Of a stretch of 64,000 nucleotides of DNA, positions 34,701 to 45,462 are shown piece after piece (positions within the stretch are counted from its first letter, which is position 1; every line of letters begins with the position of its first letter). The notes under the pieces are model-generated. The model did not search any database, had not been told where the DNA came from, and worked only from the letters and a program-made list of their open reading frames with translations. The position numbers were made by a program, and so were the translations under genes. The stretch is from the NCBI RefSeq assembly GCF_037392515.1, contig NC_090283.1, positions 24,492,249-24,556,248 of the forward strand, in the 5' to 3' direction. This DNA is from Haliotis asinina. Taxonomy: Eukaryota > Mollusca > Gastropoda > Lepetellida > Haliotidae.

Positions 34701-37700
34701 CGCCATTTCCCTCTATTATTACCCCTAAACACAACACATGATATGCAGATGCACAACACATGTACAGTAGCCCCATGCACGTGCACGGGGTCCCATTCTT
34801 GATTTTGACGTTTCTTCAAGAGGGTCGAGAAATCACTTAGAACATTAATTTTGACACTCATCTTGCATCACACATTTGTTAGTGTCTGTTTCTAGTAATT
34901 CGTTTTAAAATGAAAATCCTATACATTGCAATGTACATGCCATACACCAATCATCGTTAAAAAGCGACTACATTCCAAATAACTATGGTTGTAAGGAAGT
35001 ACAAATGGTGATGCACTCTCAAAACATTCAATGATAGCATATCAACATTCATTGAATCCGATAAATTCCCTGAACATTTTAGTCGTAAATGAAAAAATGA
35101 AGATCCCCGATCCACTTTTAAGAGTATATATACACCATATCCGTACATTGAGACACCATAAGAAAACATAATCGACGCGCTAGGGGGACTCTTTGATTCG
35201 ACGCAGCTATTCTAACAATCTGAGATGTCACCGACCAGCATGTCGCCCTGGCATCATTGGGCACCACGTCATCCATATTGCCGTCATCGTGAGTGGTGAC
35301 GTGTCATCTGCTCTGGTGAGAGTCGTTTTGGGGTCTCCCGTGAAGATGGAAGCGTCAGAATGGGGCGGTGTCGAGTTGATCGTTTCGCTGAGAGAAACGT
35401 TTTGGAATGGGATGCACGGGTGAGCCCAGCGTCATAGTCTGGCCCGGGACTGGACTTGACACGAGACTTGAACTCAGGAGTGGACGTGACAAGAGACTTG
35501 GACCCAGGATGGGACTTGACAAGAGGATTTGAACCCATCTGCTTCTAGAATGTTGGTCAGCTAAGCGTCAGTGCTCTTATCGACCAAGTGATCACAAGTG
35601 ATTTTTCGCACAACATCGTCAACACTTTGTCCAGCAGGATAACGCCTGTCCCTATACTTCCAGGGATACACTATAAGTTGTTCACTAGTCCCTCGGGGAC
35701 CAGGGGTTGAGGTACCCTCGATGTTTTTCTACATTCCCTTCGGGCTTAGGGAACATAAATAAACACCGAGGGAACTTCAACTCATAGTACCCGAGGACCA
35801 GTGAACATGTTGATGTGTTTGACACATGGGTATCGGATCGTACACAGCAACGGTTAAATGCAACGTAAAATACAGCATTGCAGATTCTGATACCTTTCGA
35901 TATGCAGTTACTGAAAGAAATCGTCAAAAATGTCAATTCAACCTATAAAGTTGAAAAAACGCGATGAAAAAAAAACCCCGCGAAATCGGAGTTCAAACGA
36001 TTCACTAAATTTCCCCCAGCGCTGGGGGGGGGGGGGGGGGGGGGGTATATGAATCCACACTGAAACGACGCATCAGGTACAATAAAAGAAGTTGCTATCC
36101 ATAAAGAATCTTACTTTCTTTTGACTCACCCATCTAAAATGCCCATCAAACAGATCATCTTTCTGAACACACTATGAGCCGTATCAGCAAATGAACCAGC
36201 CAATCGGAAGTCGTCGTTACCCTTGAGTGCACATCCACCTGCTATGACTGGGTTCGGTCTGCCTAGGGCTTCGTTTCGAGGGAAGTAAGCCCAAGTGCAA
36301 AATATTGTACTTTTGAATCGCGATTGTACGCTTATAATTTTGTTTAATTGTTTTTTTTTCACAAGCGGCAATGTATATTATATGTCATAAATAAGTGATA
36401 ATTGTGTTTTAATTATGTTTGATTTTTTGGTTCTTAATATTCACAGGGACTATATTCGAACGCTTTGTCAAAATTTATTTATTGGAACGAGAACCAAATG
36501 TTTTCGTAGCCATCGTTAGCTTTTGCCATCAATTTCCATTCGCAAAACATCGGTAATTTCAGAGCATCACGAAGAAGCGAATGTGTTGTTATTGGCAGCG
36601 GGCATTGCAATGTGCCTCGCGTGTCAGTGAACATTCTTCAGGAAAACAAAATGCTTGTATACAAAAGCGCATACATCCTGTTTAAAAGTAAAGGATGTGT
36701 TCGGTAATGGTTTTGTTTTTAAACTAAAAGTACTAAACCAAATTATGTTAGTTGGGGATGAGGGTGGGGGGTTGTTTTGGTGTGTTTGTTTTGGGGGTTT
36801 TTTTAAAATAAGATTTCCAATAGGACGACCTACGTTGGCAAAATATACTGGGTAGCGCTTAATCTTTTGTTCTCAGTATGCTTACGTCAGCCATTGTGGA
36901 TGTTTCTGACTTTCTTTCCCCAATCTGCAGCGATCATTTTGAATTTGGGGAAATACTCCGGGGACACATTTTAGAGAACAATCTATGACTATAACTGTGC
37001 ATACTATGATGTGCTAAATGACAGCATATCACCAACCGATTATGACACTCTATTTAATGATGATATCAATAGCTGTGTTAAAGCTTTTATATCTAGTAGT
37101 AGGTCAATAGCTATATTCCAAATACAGAAGTCGTTATATGACCTCGATATTGTATATAGATGAACGGATATCCGCGAAGATGCATCCGGGAAAAAACGGT
37201 TACATTCAGTTACAACAAAGAAGAATGATTATTATCACTGAAAATGTTTTAATCTCGTTAGAAACAAATGCATTTCGGAAGTTAGAAACGCTAAACGAGC
37301 ATATGATCTGGCGTTTGGTGATATCATTAACATTGAAAGACGAAGTGAAATTGTGGTTATTAGTTAATAAGCAGATAAGTGAATATTACGAGTTTTAGGG
37401 AATATTAGGCATTTTCAATTTGCTGAATCAATGAATGAAATAATAAGTGGTTATGTAGCAAATCGCAGTGTCAAACGGGAACATTTTGGCTACTTCTGCC
37501 AATCTTGCTAAGATGCTAAATTGTAACTAACTTCGGCACACTGTAATAACAAGTCTTTTCATTGGGGAAATAGAATACTGTTTATACCATAGCAAACTCT
37601 TGCCACATGACTGGATTTAGCTTGTCCCTTCAGATATTAGAGCCTGTGACAATATGAGCCAAAGATAAAACAAACATAAATTCTTCGACTAAAACTGTGA

Positions 37701-38882
37701 CAGAAATAAATGCACTTTGAAACAGGAACTTACGTACCTCCCCAGGAGGACAATACTTGATCTGTACTCCAGTCCCAATCGATCTCAGTTAATTACACTG
37801 GATAATTTCAAGTTTTAGACCAATGCGTAAATCATACAAATTCCAGTGAATATGTATATCCAATCTGCGCAATACATTCAGGGGTAATGCACCTTCAGAT
37901 GGAAAAAGTATAGATGTCACCATTTATATTAATTGTATAACGAAGGAGTATGATATTCAGCTGAATATACTCCGAAATGTTATGTTCTTTTAATACGAAC
38001 GTTGACATCAACATTTGCCCACTAATATATTCGGTATACTCGTATATTCGTATATTCAATAGTATATTCGTTTAAATTTACTACTACAAATAAATGAGTA
38101 AAGTTAGCTTTACGCAGCACTCAACAATTTTTCCAGCTATTAATATGGCGGCGGTGTGTAAATAATCGAGTCTGGACAAGCCAATCCAGTGATCAACAGC
38201 AAGAACATCGATCTACGCAAATGGTATACGATGGCATGCGTCAAGCGGTCAAGCAAGTCAGTTCTCTCTAACCACCCGATCCCGCTAGTCGCCACTTAAA
38301 ACAAGCATGGGTCAGTTATTGAAGACCAGCTCTAACCCGGATCTTCTAAGAGTGTTCTACTTTATCACGGACAGTGTCCTTTGTGAAATTATAAACAACT
38401 TACTTCTTGTTATGGGATAGATGCAATGACTGCACACTTCCTGACACAGATCTGGTGTTCCGTCTGTCGTCCGTGACAAACACACACACAGGCTGAAACA
38501 ACTGTGACCTGAGTGCTGTGCCTAAAATATCCACAACATTCCTTTTCACGTCAAAATGAGCCGAGAAGACATAAAGGTGCGGGTCTACTCCGTTAGTGTA
38601 TGGGGATCCGAGTCTGTAATAATCTTCTCCTTCGGTTGTTTCCAAGTCTGTTTCCTTTAAAGATCCACAGCAATCCTTTCCTCTGGAAGACACGTGTACT
38701 TGAGAACGGTTACCCATTGCCGTACCTTTTAATTCGATCACAAGGGTGATACTATTTTTTTTTGGCGCAGGAACAAAGGCAAGTATGTAGTTCTCATTTT
38801 TAAAACGAAAACTTATAAAAAGAATTGGAAAACTGAAGACAGCTACCAGTATGAAAGCACGGAGCCCAAACCCGATTGCCAT
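28781..38882 (-). CDS. Glycosyltransferase family 92 protein (two exons)
   Basis: Predicted Golgi type II membrane enzyme that adds a sugar, in characterised relatives galactose, to glycans; substrate here unknown. Exon 1 38882-38404, exon 2 29699-28781; donor GTAAGT and acceptor TTTATTCAG join AA to G in phase 2, giving HNKKYTELAVHCPL. Total 465 residues plus stop, normal for the family. A membrane anchor lies at about residues 8-25 (AFILVAVFSFPILFIS), then a stem domain (YRLGSPYTNGVDPHLYVFSA), and the GT92 fold with FWYNHSIS, GQIVTMHDCFYRNRYTSRYI and the metal-binding DMDEVMVP near residue 304, ending VLHHYRLLDG. Near residues 330-360 a segment occurs twice (SFVFGNSFSTES and SFVFRNSFFAKS). 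The frame is open and splice sites intact, so the gene looks functional. The stop codon lies in a LINE tail. Confidence 0.9.
30003..30045. repeat. (GGAC)n microsatellite
   Basis: GGACGGGCGGACGGACGGAC and following units, imperfect. Confidence 0.85.
30118..30628 (-). mobile_element. SINE-C copy, about 500 bp
   Basis: Homologous along its whole length to 57690-58225 on +. Shared blocks (minus-strand sense): GGATCGAGTCC, TGTTGTGACAACC, GGTGGCCACA, CATGCAGTAAAC, GTGAATGGGTACCT, CCCAGGGAGTTGAGAT and a TATA-rich tail. The tRNA-like head is clearer in the other copy. Lies in the glycosyltransferase intron, next to a LINE fragment. Confidence 0.8.
30629..30850 (-). mobile_element. LINE ORF2 C-terminal fragment
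   Basis: Reads TLLEQRLSKYCENSVAEDEV then HFLQKC, matching the C-terminal Cys/His motif RLC.YC....EDE.HFL..C of CR1/RTEX-type LINEs. Only the end of ORF2 is kept. Confidence 0.65.
30860..31510. other. Intron sequence, nothing recognised except one TACGTA unit
   Basis: At 31317-31347 there is one unit of the 33-kb minisatellite (ACTTACTATCTCCTACGTAG). Otherwise no feature seen. Confidence 0.5.
31511..31700. repeat. Foldback element with internal direct repeat
   Basis: Inverted arms of about 65 bases: TAAACATCATGTGTTGGCCA at the left and its exact complement TGGCCAACACATGATGTTTA at the right. The middle holds two 33-base direct copies containing GGTTTCAAATGAAATATTCC. RNA or single-strand DNA from it would form a long hairpin. 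No target duplication was identified. Confidence 0.85.
32120..32455 (+). repeat. Unclassified interspersed repeat, copy 1
   Basis: Aligns to 50060-50395 over about 340 bases (ATCAAACTC excepted): CATACTGTTTAAAGGTACTG, ACATGAACTGATG, TGCACATGCTTTTCAGCAAT, GCATAAGGTTTGCAGTTG. No coding frame or termini recognised. Confidence 0.75.
32963..33045. repeat. (GCGT)n/(GT)n alternating purine-pyrimidine tract
   Basis: TGTGTGTGCGTGCGCGTGCG and continuing; alternating purine/pyrimidine over about 80 bases, which can adopt Z-DNA. Confidence 0.85.
33190..33728. repeat. 21-bp minisatellite grown from a MITE end
   Basis: About 23 units of the type AGATAGTAAGTCCTACGTAGG, each with the palindrome TCCTACGTAGGA or a variant. 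Units cycle in threes (TACTAAG, TAGTATG, TAGTAAG), so a 63-bp higher-order repeat exists. The right flank GTGACACCAAAAACAATTTT...CTACGCTTCCGTA matches the end of the palindromic MITE at 40209-40667; the left MITE end is missing. A 172-codon open frame through it is a by-product of the 21-base period. Confidence 0.92.
33730..35430. other. Glycosyltransferase intron, no recognised feature
   Basis: ACTCTTCAAAAAAGTAGGGG near 34610 resembles an end of Tc1-like MITEs, but no partner end was found. 35190-35430 is unusually GC-rich for the region without a recognisable product. Confidence 0.4.
35440..35540. repeat. Three copies of a ~30-bp tandem repeat
   Basis: Units begin GGACTTGACACGAGACTTGA, GGACGTGACAAGAGACTTGG and GGACTTGACAAGAGGATTTG. 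Confidence 0.8.
35678..35808. repeat. Diverged foldback element
   Basis: GTTCACTAGTCCCTCGGGGA at the left pairs with TACCCGAGGACCAGTGAAC at the right, and TACCCTCGATGTTT pairs with AAACACCGAGGGAA. Arms of about 47 bases, roughly three quarters complementary. Confidence 0.65.
36024..36045. repeat. Poly-G run
   Basis: 22 consecutive G; a likely site of sequencing or length variation. Confidence 0.95.
36050..37690. other. Intron sequence, no recognised feature
   Basis: AT-rich; an 86-codon open frame at 37138-37398 has no known domain. Confidence 0.4.
37700..37775 (-). mobile_element. Possible Nimb-type LINE 3' UTR fragment
   Basis: AACTTACGTACCTCCCCAGG then AGGACAATACTT resembles ACTTACGTACCCTCTCAGGA at 6905-6930. 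Short and worn. Confidence 0.35.
38095..38350 (-). mobile_element. SINE-A copy
   Basis: GTAAAGTTAGCTTTACGCAG through ATATGGCGGCGGTGTGTAAA to CTCTAACCCGGATCTTC. Ends about 50 bases from the 3' edge of glycosyltransferase exon 1, inside the intron. Confidence 0.85.
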
Positions 38883-39273
38883 GGCGTATCGTTTGTTTTC
38901 AAGGCTCTAAAGGCTCCAGGCAGTCAAAGGTCTCACGCAGGTCAATGCGGTTTTTTAGCGAATATCGCTATGACTCACTGAGCAGAACATCATTATGCTG
39001 TGTGTTATATGTATCACACTGAAATAGCATCACCAATTCATAATCTCAAGCAGAATCTACCGAGGTCGGAGCACTAATGGCATAAGTATGTGTCCATGCA
39101 CAAGCTGTCAGGAAGCTCTGCTTTGTTTGCTGTTAAACGCCTCACGGAGCAGTATTCCGGTAGTTCAGTCGGGCACGTCACACTGCGAAATCTGCGTGAA
39201 GAGGAGATCAATAGTTTTCATACATAAAATTGCGAAAGAATATATGAATCATAAATTTTTGCAAAAATAGTTT
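38883..39273. other. Upstream region of the glycosyltransferase gene
   Basis: Presumed 5' UTR and promoter side. No TATA box or other element could be assigned. Confidence 0.35.
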
Positions 39274-39358
39274 TCTATTATTCTATTTTTATTCTTTGAT
39301 AGCTTTTGATTGTTGTTTCTATTTTTCTATTTTTATTCTTTAGTAGCTTTTGATTGTT
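39274..39358. repeat. Tandem duplication of ~45 bp
   Basis: TTCTATTTTTATTCTTTGAT and TTCTATTTTTATTCTTTAGT, each followed by AGCTTTTGATTGTTG. Confidence 0.85.
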
Positions 39359-39359
39359 G

Positions 39360-40202
39360 GAATAATATTTAGACAAGAAATTGGCACAGATGAACCCCCT
39401 ATACAAATATTAGAAGATCGCACAAAGCCATAACTGAAACATGAACCTTGTTCCTATGATGTCCAATATTCAATACATTGAGATTAATATTGCAATTTCA
39501 TATGAAGAGGTTCATTAAATTTGTTTGTGTCGTTTTATTGTTACGTTTTATTGTTTTATTGAGTGTATTTTCTGTAAATTGTAATTACTTATTAATTAAG
39601 TAATGATTATTATTGGGTCACAACTTGAATGATAAGTATTATGGGTCACATTTCGTATCATAAATATTCAGCACTTTTAATATTTTGGCTGCAGGAGTTC
39701 CGGAAGTGCTTTAGAGTTACCTCCCCTTAACCTTTGTGATTGATTATTTGTGTTACTTCCGGGAGGCTGTAGAGCTTTCCACGTTAGTGGTAGTATGTGC
39801 TCGAAATACACACAGACAACTGGAGTTTATATCTTTCTGCCTCCGTCAACGTTTGATCTACATAATCGGTGCCTGACCGCTCGCTGTGTTACATTCTGCA
39901 TAACTGTTTTTCACTCTCATATCAAGACTTCAGTGAGTTGACATTATATTTTGTAACCCATTAGGCATTATTTTAGAAATGACTTATTTGCATTGTATAT
40001 GAAACTTCTGTTGTGAATCTATGTATTTTTGCATTTGTTTTGCTCAATACGATATTGAAAATTTGAAACTTCTCAGTGTTATATATTTTGCCGGTTCTGA
40101 GGGGATTTCCTACACCTTTTGTCACGGCAAATTTATAACCGTAACAGGACACGTTACTGATATCCTCCTGAATGTTTTAACGGTAACATTATAGATAAAA
40201 CA
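39360..40202. other. No recognised feature
   Basis: AT-rich intergenic DNA. Confidence 0.4.
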
Positions 40203-40208
40203 GTTATG

Positions 40209-40667
40209 TACGGAAGCGTATTAGGGCCACGGTGAAAAATGTGTTTGGTGTCACTATCTCCTACGTAGGACTTACTATCTCCTACGTAGGACGTAATATC
40301 TCCCACGTAGAACTTAATATGTCTTACGTAGGACTTATTATCTCCTACGTAGGACTTACTATCTCCTACGTACGACTTAATATCACCTACGTAGGACTTG
40401 CAATCTCCTACGTAGAAGTTAGTATCTCCTACTCCTATCTCCTTACTAGGAGATAGTAAGTCCTACGTAGGAGATAGTAATTCCTACGTAGGTGGTAGTA
40501 AGTCCTACGTAGGTGGTAGTAAGTCCTACGTAGGGATTCTAAGTCCTACGTAGGTGATACTAAGTCCTACGTAGGAGATACTAAGTCCTACGTAGGATAT
40601 AGTAAGTCCTACGTAGGAGATAGTGACACCAAAAAACTTTTCACCGTGGCCCTAATACGCTGCCGTA
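40209..40667. mobile_element. Palindromic MITE with TACGTA subterminal repeats
   Basis: 459 bp, ends TACGGAAGCGTATTAGGGCC and (reverse complement of right end) TACGGCAGCGTATTAGGGCC, one mismatch in 20, flanked by GTTATG at 40203-40208 and 40668-40673. The two halves (to about 40440, from about 40446) are tandem arrays of a ~21-base unit with TCCTACGTAGGA in opposite orientation, so the whole element folds back on itself. No coding capacity. Superfamily unknown; a 6-base duplication is uncommon. Confidence 0.88.
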
Positions 40668-40679
40668 GTTATGTATATT

Positions 40680-41055
40680 GATGGGCTAGGTGCGTGTTTG
40701 TCAGAAACATTTTATGATTCACTTTCACTGTTTTCGATAATACAAACAAAAATCGTACTTGAATAAAACATGCTGCGATGACAGCATATAAACTCTTACA
40801 ATTCTAATAGTTCACTTTCATTGCATACTTATGAAGAGAAATAGCTGCATAATCATGTACAAAGAAAATTCTAATCATAAAAAAAATATTCGGGTGTTAT
40901 AAAATATTATGTTTTTCATTTACGTTATTTTGATGCCAAACAGGTGCGCGTGTTTGCTCACAATAAGATATGCAGTCAAACTGTCTAATTCAGGACACTA
41001 TTGAAATGGTAAAATCGTTCATTTTATGCTTTATCTAAAGAGTGTTTAATTCTGA
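40680..41055. other. No recognised feature
   Basis: AT-rich intergenic DNA. Confidence 0.4.
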
Positions 41056-41059
41056 TATA

Positions 41060-41420
41060 GAAGTATAGAAAAGTTCCGGAGTCACTATATACAAGTAAAG
41101 AAGAGAGACTATTGGGGATCACTGATGAAAAGCTAATTTGTAGAGGTATGTCTTGAGTTTGCTCCTGAACAAGGAGAGATCAGTACAGAGGCGGAGATGC
41201 TGAGGAAGATTGTTCCATTCTACAGTAGCAGAGTAGGAGAAGGTTCGGCGACCATGTAAGGTTGATCGTACTTTGGGAAATTTGAGGAGATTTCTAAACT
41301 GAGACCGCAGTGATCGAGAAGGCGAATTTGGAGCGAGAATTCTGGAGAAGTATACCAGTCCAAGTCCTCAAGTTCAAAGTAGGACTTGAAACTGACAAGA
41401 GTTTGGTTTGTACCAGTTTC
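41060..41420. repeat. Possible worn interspersed repeat
   Basis: GAGGTATGTCTTGAGTTTGC and GGAAGATTGTTCCATTCTAC recall a repeat block common in animal genomes (Lys-rich when read minus); GC content is above its neighbours. Not classified. Confidence 0.3.
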
Positions 41421-41937
41421 CGTCAGAGCCAGTGATCAGAGAGAAATGGATGTAGTTTGTTTGCAACCCACGGACATAAAAACATGTCATGTGTACAAGT
41501 ATCACACCTGCCTAATTACATCATGTGGCAGAGACAGGACTCGGGTGTACGAGTCATAAATCAATTTATTTTGTTTATGGCGTATAGCCTGATAGGTGTT
41601 AACTTCAAATTGCATGTGGTCAATGATTGAAGCTGTCTATTTCATATTGTCTTTAGCAGAAAGGCAGGCAGACATATAGGTGTGAATAAACCAGACAATG
41701 AGCTTTCTCTGCGACAGAGGCTGCTTCCCACAATCAACAAGTTTATGTAACGAGATTATTTACTTGTTTGTGTACACAACCAAGATTAGACTACTGCTCA
41801 CGACCTCATACTCCGGGCATGCATACTGTTTAAGCTCTCCGAACCGATTCACTGCGCATGCGTTATGGGCGCGGCGCAGCACTGTTGTTGAAACCAGTTT
41901 TTTCTCCCAGCGCTCGCCATCAATTCAGTACAGCATT

Positions 41938-41985
41938 AACCTGACTACCTCATCCCGTTAGTCGCCTCTTAACTTCAAGCCCAAA
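41938..41985 (-). mobile_element. SINE-A head fragment
   Basis: CCTGACTACCTCATCCCGTT then AGTCGCCTCTTA; about 45 bases only. Confidence 0.5.
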
Positions 41986-41989
41986 AATT

Positions 41990-42705
41990 ATAATATCAAT
42001 AGATTAGAAATGGCCGTCAAATTTAGATTTTTTACGTATGTTTCAAATGTTTGCACACAGTGTCAATAGTATTTGTTCAGATCAATTCAGTTTGGGATTG
42101 AAGCCGCTCCATGGTATGTGCTACTGAACCGTTTAGCTATTAATATCAAAATAACTTTCCTTATAGATTTTAAGTGATCATTTGTGTTAATCGTATGTGA
42201 TTGCTTCTCAATCAGGAATGACTTAGCTCTAACTAAGCTTAAAGCCGGTTGTCATCAGCTGCAATGCATGACTACCGTGCAGGGCCCTTTTAATGTGCAG
42301 CATGTCACTTATGGTAATATTTTAACCCATTGCTGAATGGTTTTATTTAATAACTCAGACCAAGATATTTTATGGATTAATCTTCTTTAATCTTTTCCAC
42401 GCAGCGTGTCTGGGAAATACTAAAGAAGCTTAATCCATAAAATATAACAACTTCTCTATGCCTCAAAATATATCTTAATAATTCTGGTTTGGACGGACCG
42501 ATTTTCATCAAAACTGTAGTTTTGGAGTGCTCAGTTCATGATTAGTATCAACAATATTAAACATGTCGTAAAATGTCTGTTGTTAACTCTGACTTAAAGA
42601 TTGTAACATCCAGTGTATATTTTCTATGTTAAATGAACATGCTAAATCAGAGTTCTATTCATGTGTCAAAAGTACTTTTAATGTGGATTTTTTAATCTGA
42701 ATTTG
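41990..42705. other. No recognised feature
   Basis: AT-rich; may include worn LINE sequence toward its right end. Confidence 0.4.
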
Positions 42706-42709
42706 TAAA

Positions 42710-43045
42710 CTTTATGTAACAAAGATTTAAGAAGATTTTTATCACTTTTAAGATTAGCTGAACTAAATAAGAATACAGGTAGAAGAAATGATATCCCAAG
42801 AGAATTAACATTTTGTCCATGTTGTAAGAACATTTTAGATGGTGAGGTAAAACTCGTTCATTTTATTTTTATTTTGCCCACAATATAATGGTTTAAGAAC
42901 AAGATATATGTTAAATATTGGCTTAAAGATAGAAAGTCTCTCATTCGCCCTCCTCAAAAAGAACACAGGAATTATTCATATATGTATGCAAAATATATTA
43001 TTTAAGCGTTTAGGATATATATTAAGGAAGCTGTGTATCGCATTA
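42710..43045 (+). mobile_element. LINE ORF2 C-terminal fragment
   Basis: Reads NTGRRNDIPRELTFCPCCKN...ILDGEVK, then in the next frame LFCPQYNGLRTRYMLNIGLK and IHICMQNILFKRLGYILRKL. This is the Cys/His C-terminus of CR1/RTEX-type LINEs, frameshifted once near 42870. Confidence 0.75.
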
Positions 43046-43305
43046 TCATTATAAACATCTTAAAATATATTCTAGTTATTGTGCACATCATTCGTTTTGC
43101 ATGCATGTACTGTGCATGGGCATATGGCCTTTCTACTGAATAATGTTATATGTATATGGCGAAGGTTATCTTGAACTGTCATATGAATTGACATTCTGTC
43201 AGAAACAACAATTCATCTGACGTCAGAAGAAGATATGTTGTGATAAATGTCAATATTTGTTAAACATTATATTTGTGTCACCCTGCACTCTAACTGCAGT
43301 GCACT

Positions 43306-43370
43306 AAGATGCTGTGATATGCTTCACTGACATGCTGTGATATGCTTCACTGACATGCTGTGAAACCTTT
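43306..43370. repeat. 26-bp tandem repeat, about 2.5 copies
   Basis: ATGCTGTGATATGCTTCACT followed by GAC, repeated twice and part of a third time. Confidence 0.9.
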
Positions 43371-43593
43371 TACGCTGATGTATAATAAGCATCCTAATGG
43401 AAGATTTGCAAGTGATATTATTGTGTGCCATTTTGTCTCTTTACGATGTGAATCAAAATACCAATCAGTAACACAATGTAAAAGATATGACACCCTGATC
43501 TGAAATGCGTACTGGTACCTTACCACCAAATATACATACCCTACATATACCTCTGAAATACACAGTATCTCCAATACATTCCTGTTGAATGTA

Positions 43594-43769
43594 CAGTGGA
43601 AGCTGTCAAAACCGGCACTCATTGGGACTGAAGAAATAATCTGGTTTAGACAGTGTGCCGGATTGTAGAGCTGATGATAAATGTTCAAGTCGCGGATGGG
43701 ACTGAAATTTTGTGTCGGTGTTGACAAACTGCCGGATTGGACAGATGCCGGTTTTGACAGCTTCCACTG
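43594..43769. mobile_element. MITE of pogo/Tigger type
   Basis: 176 bp with perfect 24-base ends: CAGTGGAAGCTGTCAAAACC then GGCA at the left, and its complement TGCCGGTTTTGACAGCTTCC then ACTG at the right. Left flank is TA; right flank is AA, perhaps mutated. CAGTGGAA...CCGG ends are typical of pogo/Tigger elements. Non-coding, so a non-autonomous derivative. Confidence 0.85.
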
Positions 43770-43774
43770 AAACA

Positions 43775-44480
43775 GATGTTGTAATTTCCGATTCTTTTCC
43801 AAGATTACTTTCGTTCGAAATATGAATATACCCTTTGGCGGAGAAAGATTTGTAAATTTGTAATTTTTTTCAAATGTGTCATGGCTAAAAAACTTGTTCA
43901 TCATTCCTGATATCTAGGCTCTGTATTTGAACACTTTTAATGATTATGCTCATGTTGCCGGTACTAAAACAAAATGGTCACTTCGCGTCAAGTTATTGTC
44001 AGTTCTTTAGACAGATGTGTCTGGGTTAAAAGAGCTGCGGATGTTAGAGGCTCAAACGTTGTAATTCACATTGGTGTTTGATGGTTGTTTAGGCTTTGCA
44101 ATATATTTACTCTATCCTGGTTTACTGGGTGTCAACTGACAACAACTTTACAATTTGCGACATGTTTCACACTCATGCATTAGGCAATGCAGTTCTCGAT
44201 TCACGAATCATGTAATCAATCGATACCAAAGCAGCTGTAAAATACTCGGAATCTGCTTAAAGTTGCATTACTCACAGGTACTTTCAAGCAGTGTTGTTTT
44301 ACTTTTCAAAGTTCTTTTAGCTTGTTGCAAATATGGTGATTCAGTACTTTGAGCAACACCGCATGTTGGGGCAAGAAGTAGCCCAGAAACGTCGTATTGT
44401 AATAAAGAATTTGTGTAACCATGCCATACGTTGTTATGTTACCTTCCGATTTCGAAATGCCATCAAGCATCTACAAGTTG
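43775..44480. other. No recognised feature
   Basis: AT-rich intergenic DNA. Confidence 0.4.
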
Positions 44481-44486
44481 ACTAGT

Positions 44487-44603
44487 TCACACACATACGC
44501 GCACACACGCACACATACACACACACCCTCTCACTCTATCCCCCCCCCCCCCCCCCCACACACACACACAAACACACACATACACACACACACACGCGCA
44601 CTC
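44487..44603. repeat. (CA)n with internal poly-C
   Basis: Imperfect CA repeats on both sides of a run of about 19 C at 44540-44558. Confidence 0.9.
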
Positions 44604-44695
44604 AAATCACATCTGTGTCAGTGAGTAAATTAATCAGATAGTCCTGTTTAGGGGGATTTCATCTTGAATAGCACTAGCCTAGTAATATTAGCCCG

Positions 44696-44729
44696 TATGT
44701 ATGTATGTATGTATGTATGTATGTCTGTA

Positions 44730-44764
<35 letters not shown>

Positions 44765-45030
44765 ATGTATGTATGTATGTATGTATGTATGTATGTATGT
44801 ATGTATGTATGTATGTATGTATGTATGTATGTATGTATGCATGCATGCATGCCTAGGTAGGTAGGTAGGTAGGTAGGTAGGTAGGTAGGTAGGTAGGTAG
44901 GTAGGTAGGTAGGTAGGTAGGTAGGTAGGTAGGTAGGTAGGTAGGTAGGTAGGTAGGTAAGTGTTGGGTGGGTGGGTAGGTAGGTAGGTAGGTAGGTAGA
45001 TAGATGCATAGATAGAGAGACATACAGATA
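44696..45030. repeat. Compound tetranucleotide microsatellite
   Basis: (GTAT)n, (GTCT)n, (GTAT)n, (GCAT)n, a long (AGGT)n, GGGT units, (AGGT)n again and (AGAT)n, about 330 bases in a row. Open frames here are artefacts of the repeat. Confidence 0.97.
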
Positions 45031-45031
45031 G

Positions 45032-45460
45032 ATAGAGAGCTTTATTATTTCAATATATATAGATCTGGGAAAGCAGATGGTGTCCTTTAATTAAAACTCG
45101 GTCTGCTTATCACAGCTGGTTTCTTCATAATACTGGTGGAACAGTGCATTTGACTACAATCGACTTGGTATAATATATATTAATATCCATCAGGACGTGG
45201 TATATACGATTTCAAAGTTTTCCGCGCTCGCGCAAAATCTAATTTTAAAAATTTCTGTCAACGTATATACCCATTTCTGTGCGTGTGTTTAATATCTGAT
45301 AGTAATTAAATGCAACTGGACACTAGTCTTTCTGGTGTGCGTCTTATATGAAGTAGATATGATCTCATGATCTTGACATTGTTGGCTTTGAATAGTAGCT
45401 CATCATTCTTTGGCGAGCATAGAGAGACATCTGGAATAATAACACTGTATCAATCAATCA
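45032..45460. other. No recognised feature
   Basis: AT-rich intergenic DNA. Confidence 0.4.
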
Positions 45461-45462
45461 AT

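Noticed and set aside
43347-43904. 185-codon open frame on the minus strand
   Set aside because: Runs through the pogo-like MITE and unrelated DNA; no domain.
44674-45009. Open frames rich in TYLP and TYIH repeats
   Set aside because: Tetranucleotide microsatellite read in several frames.
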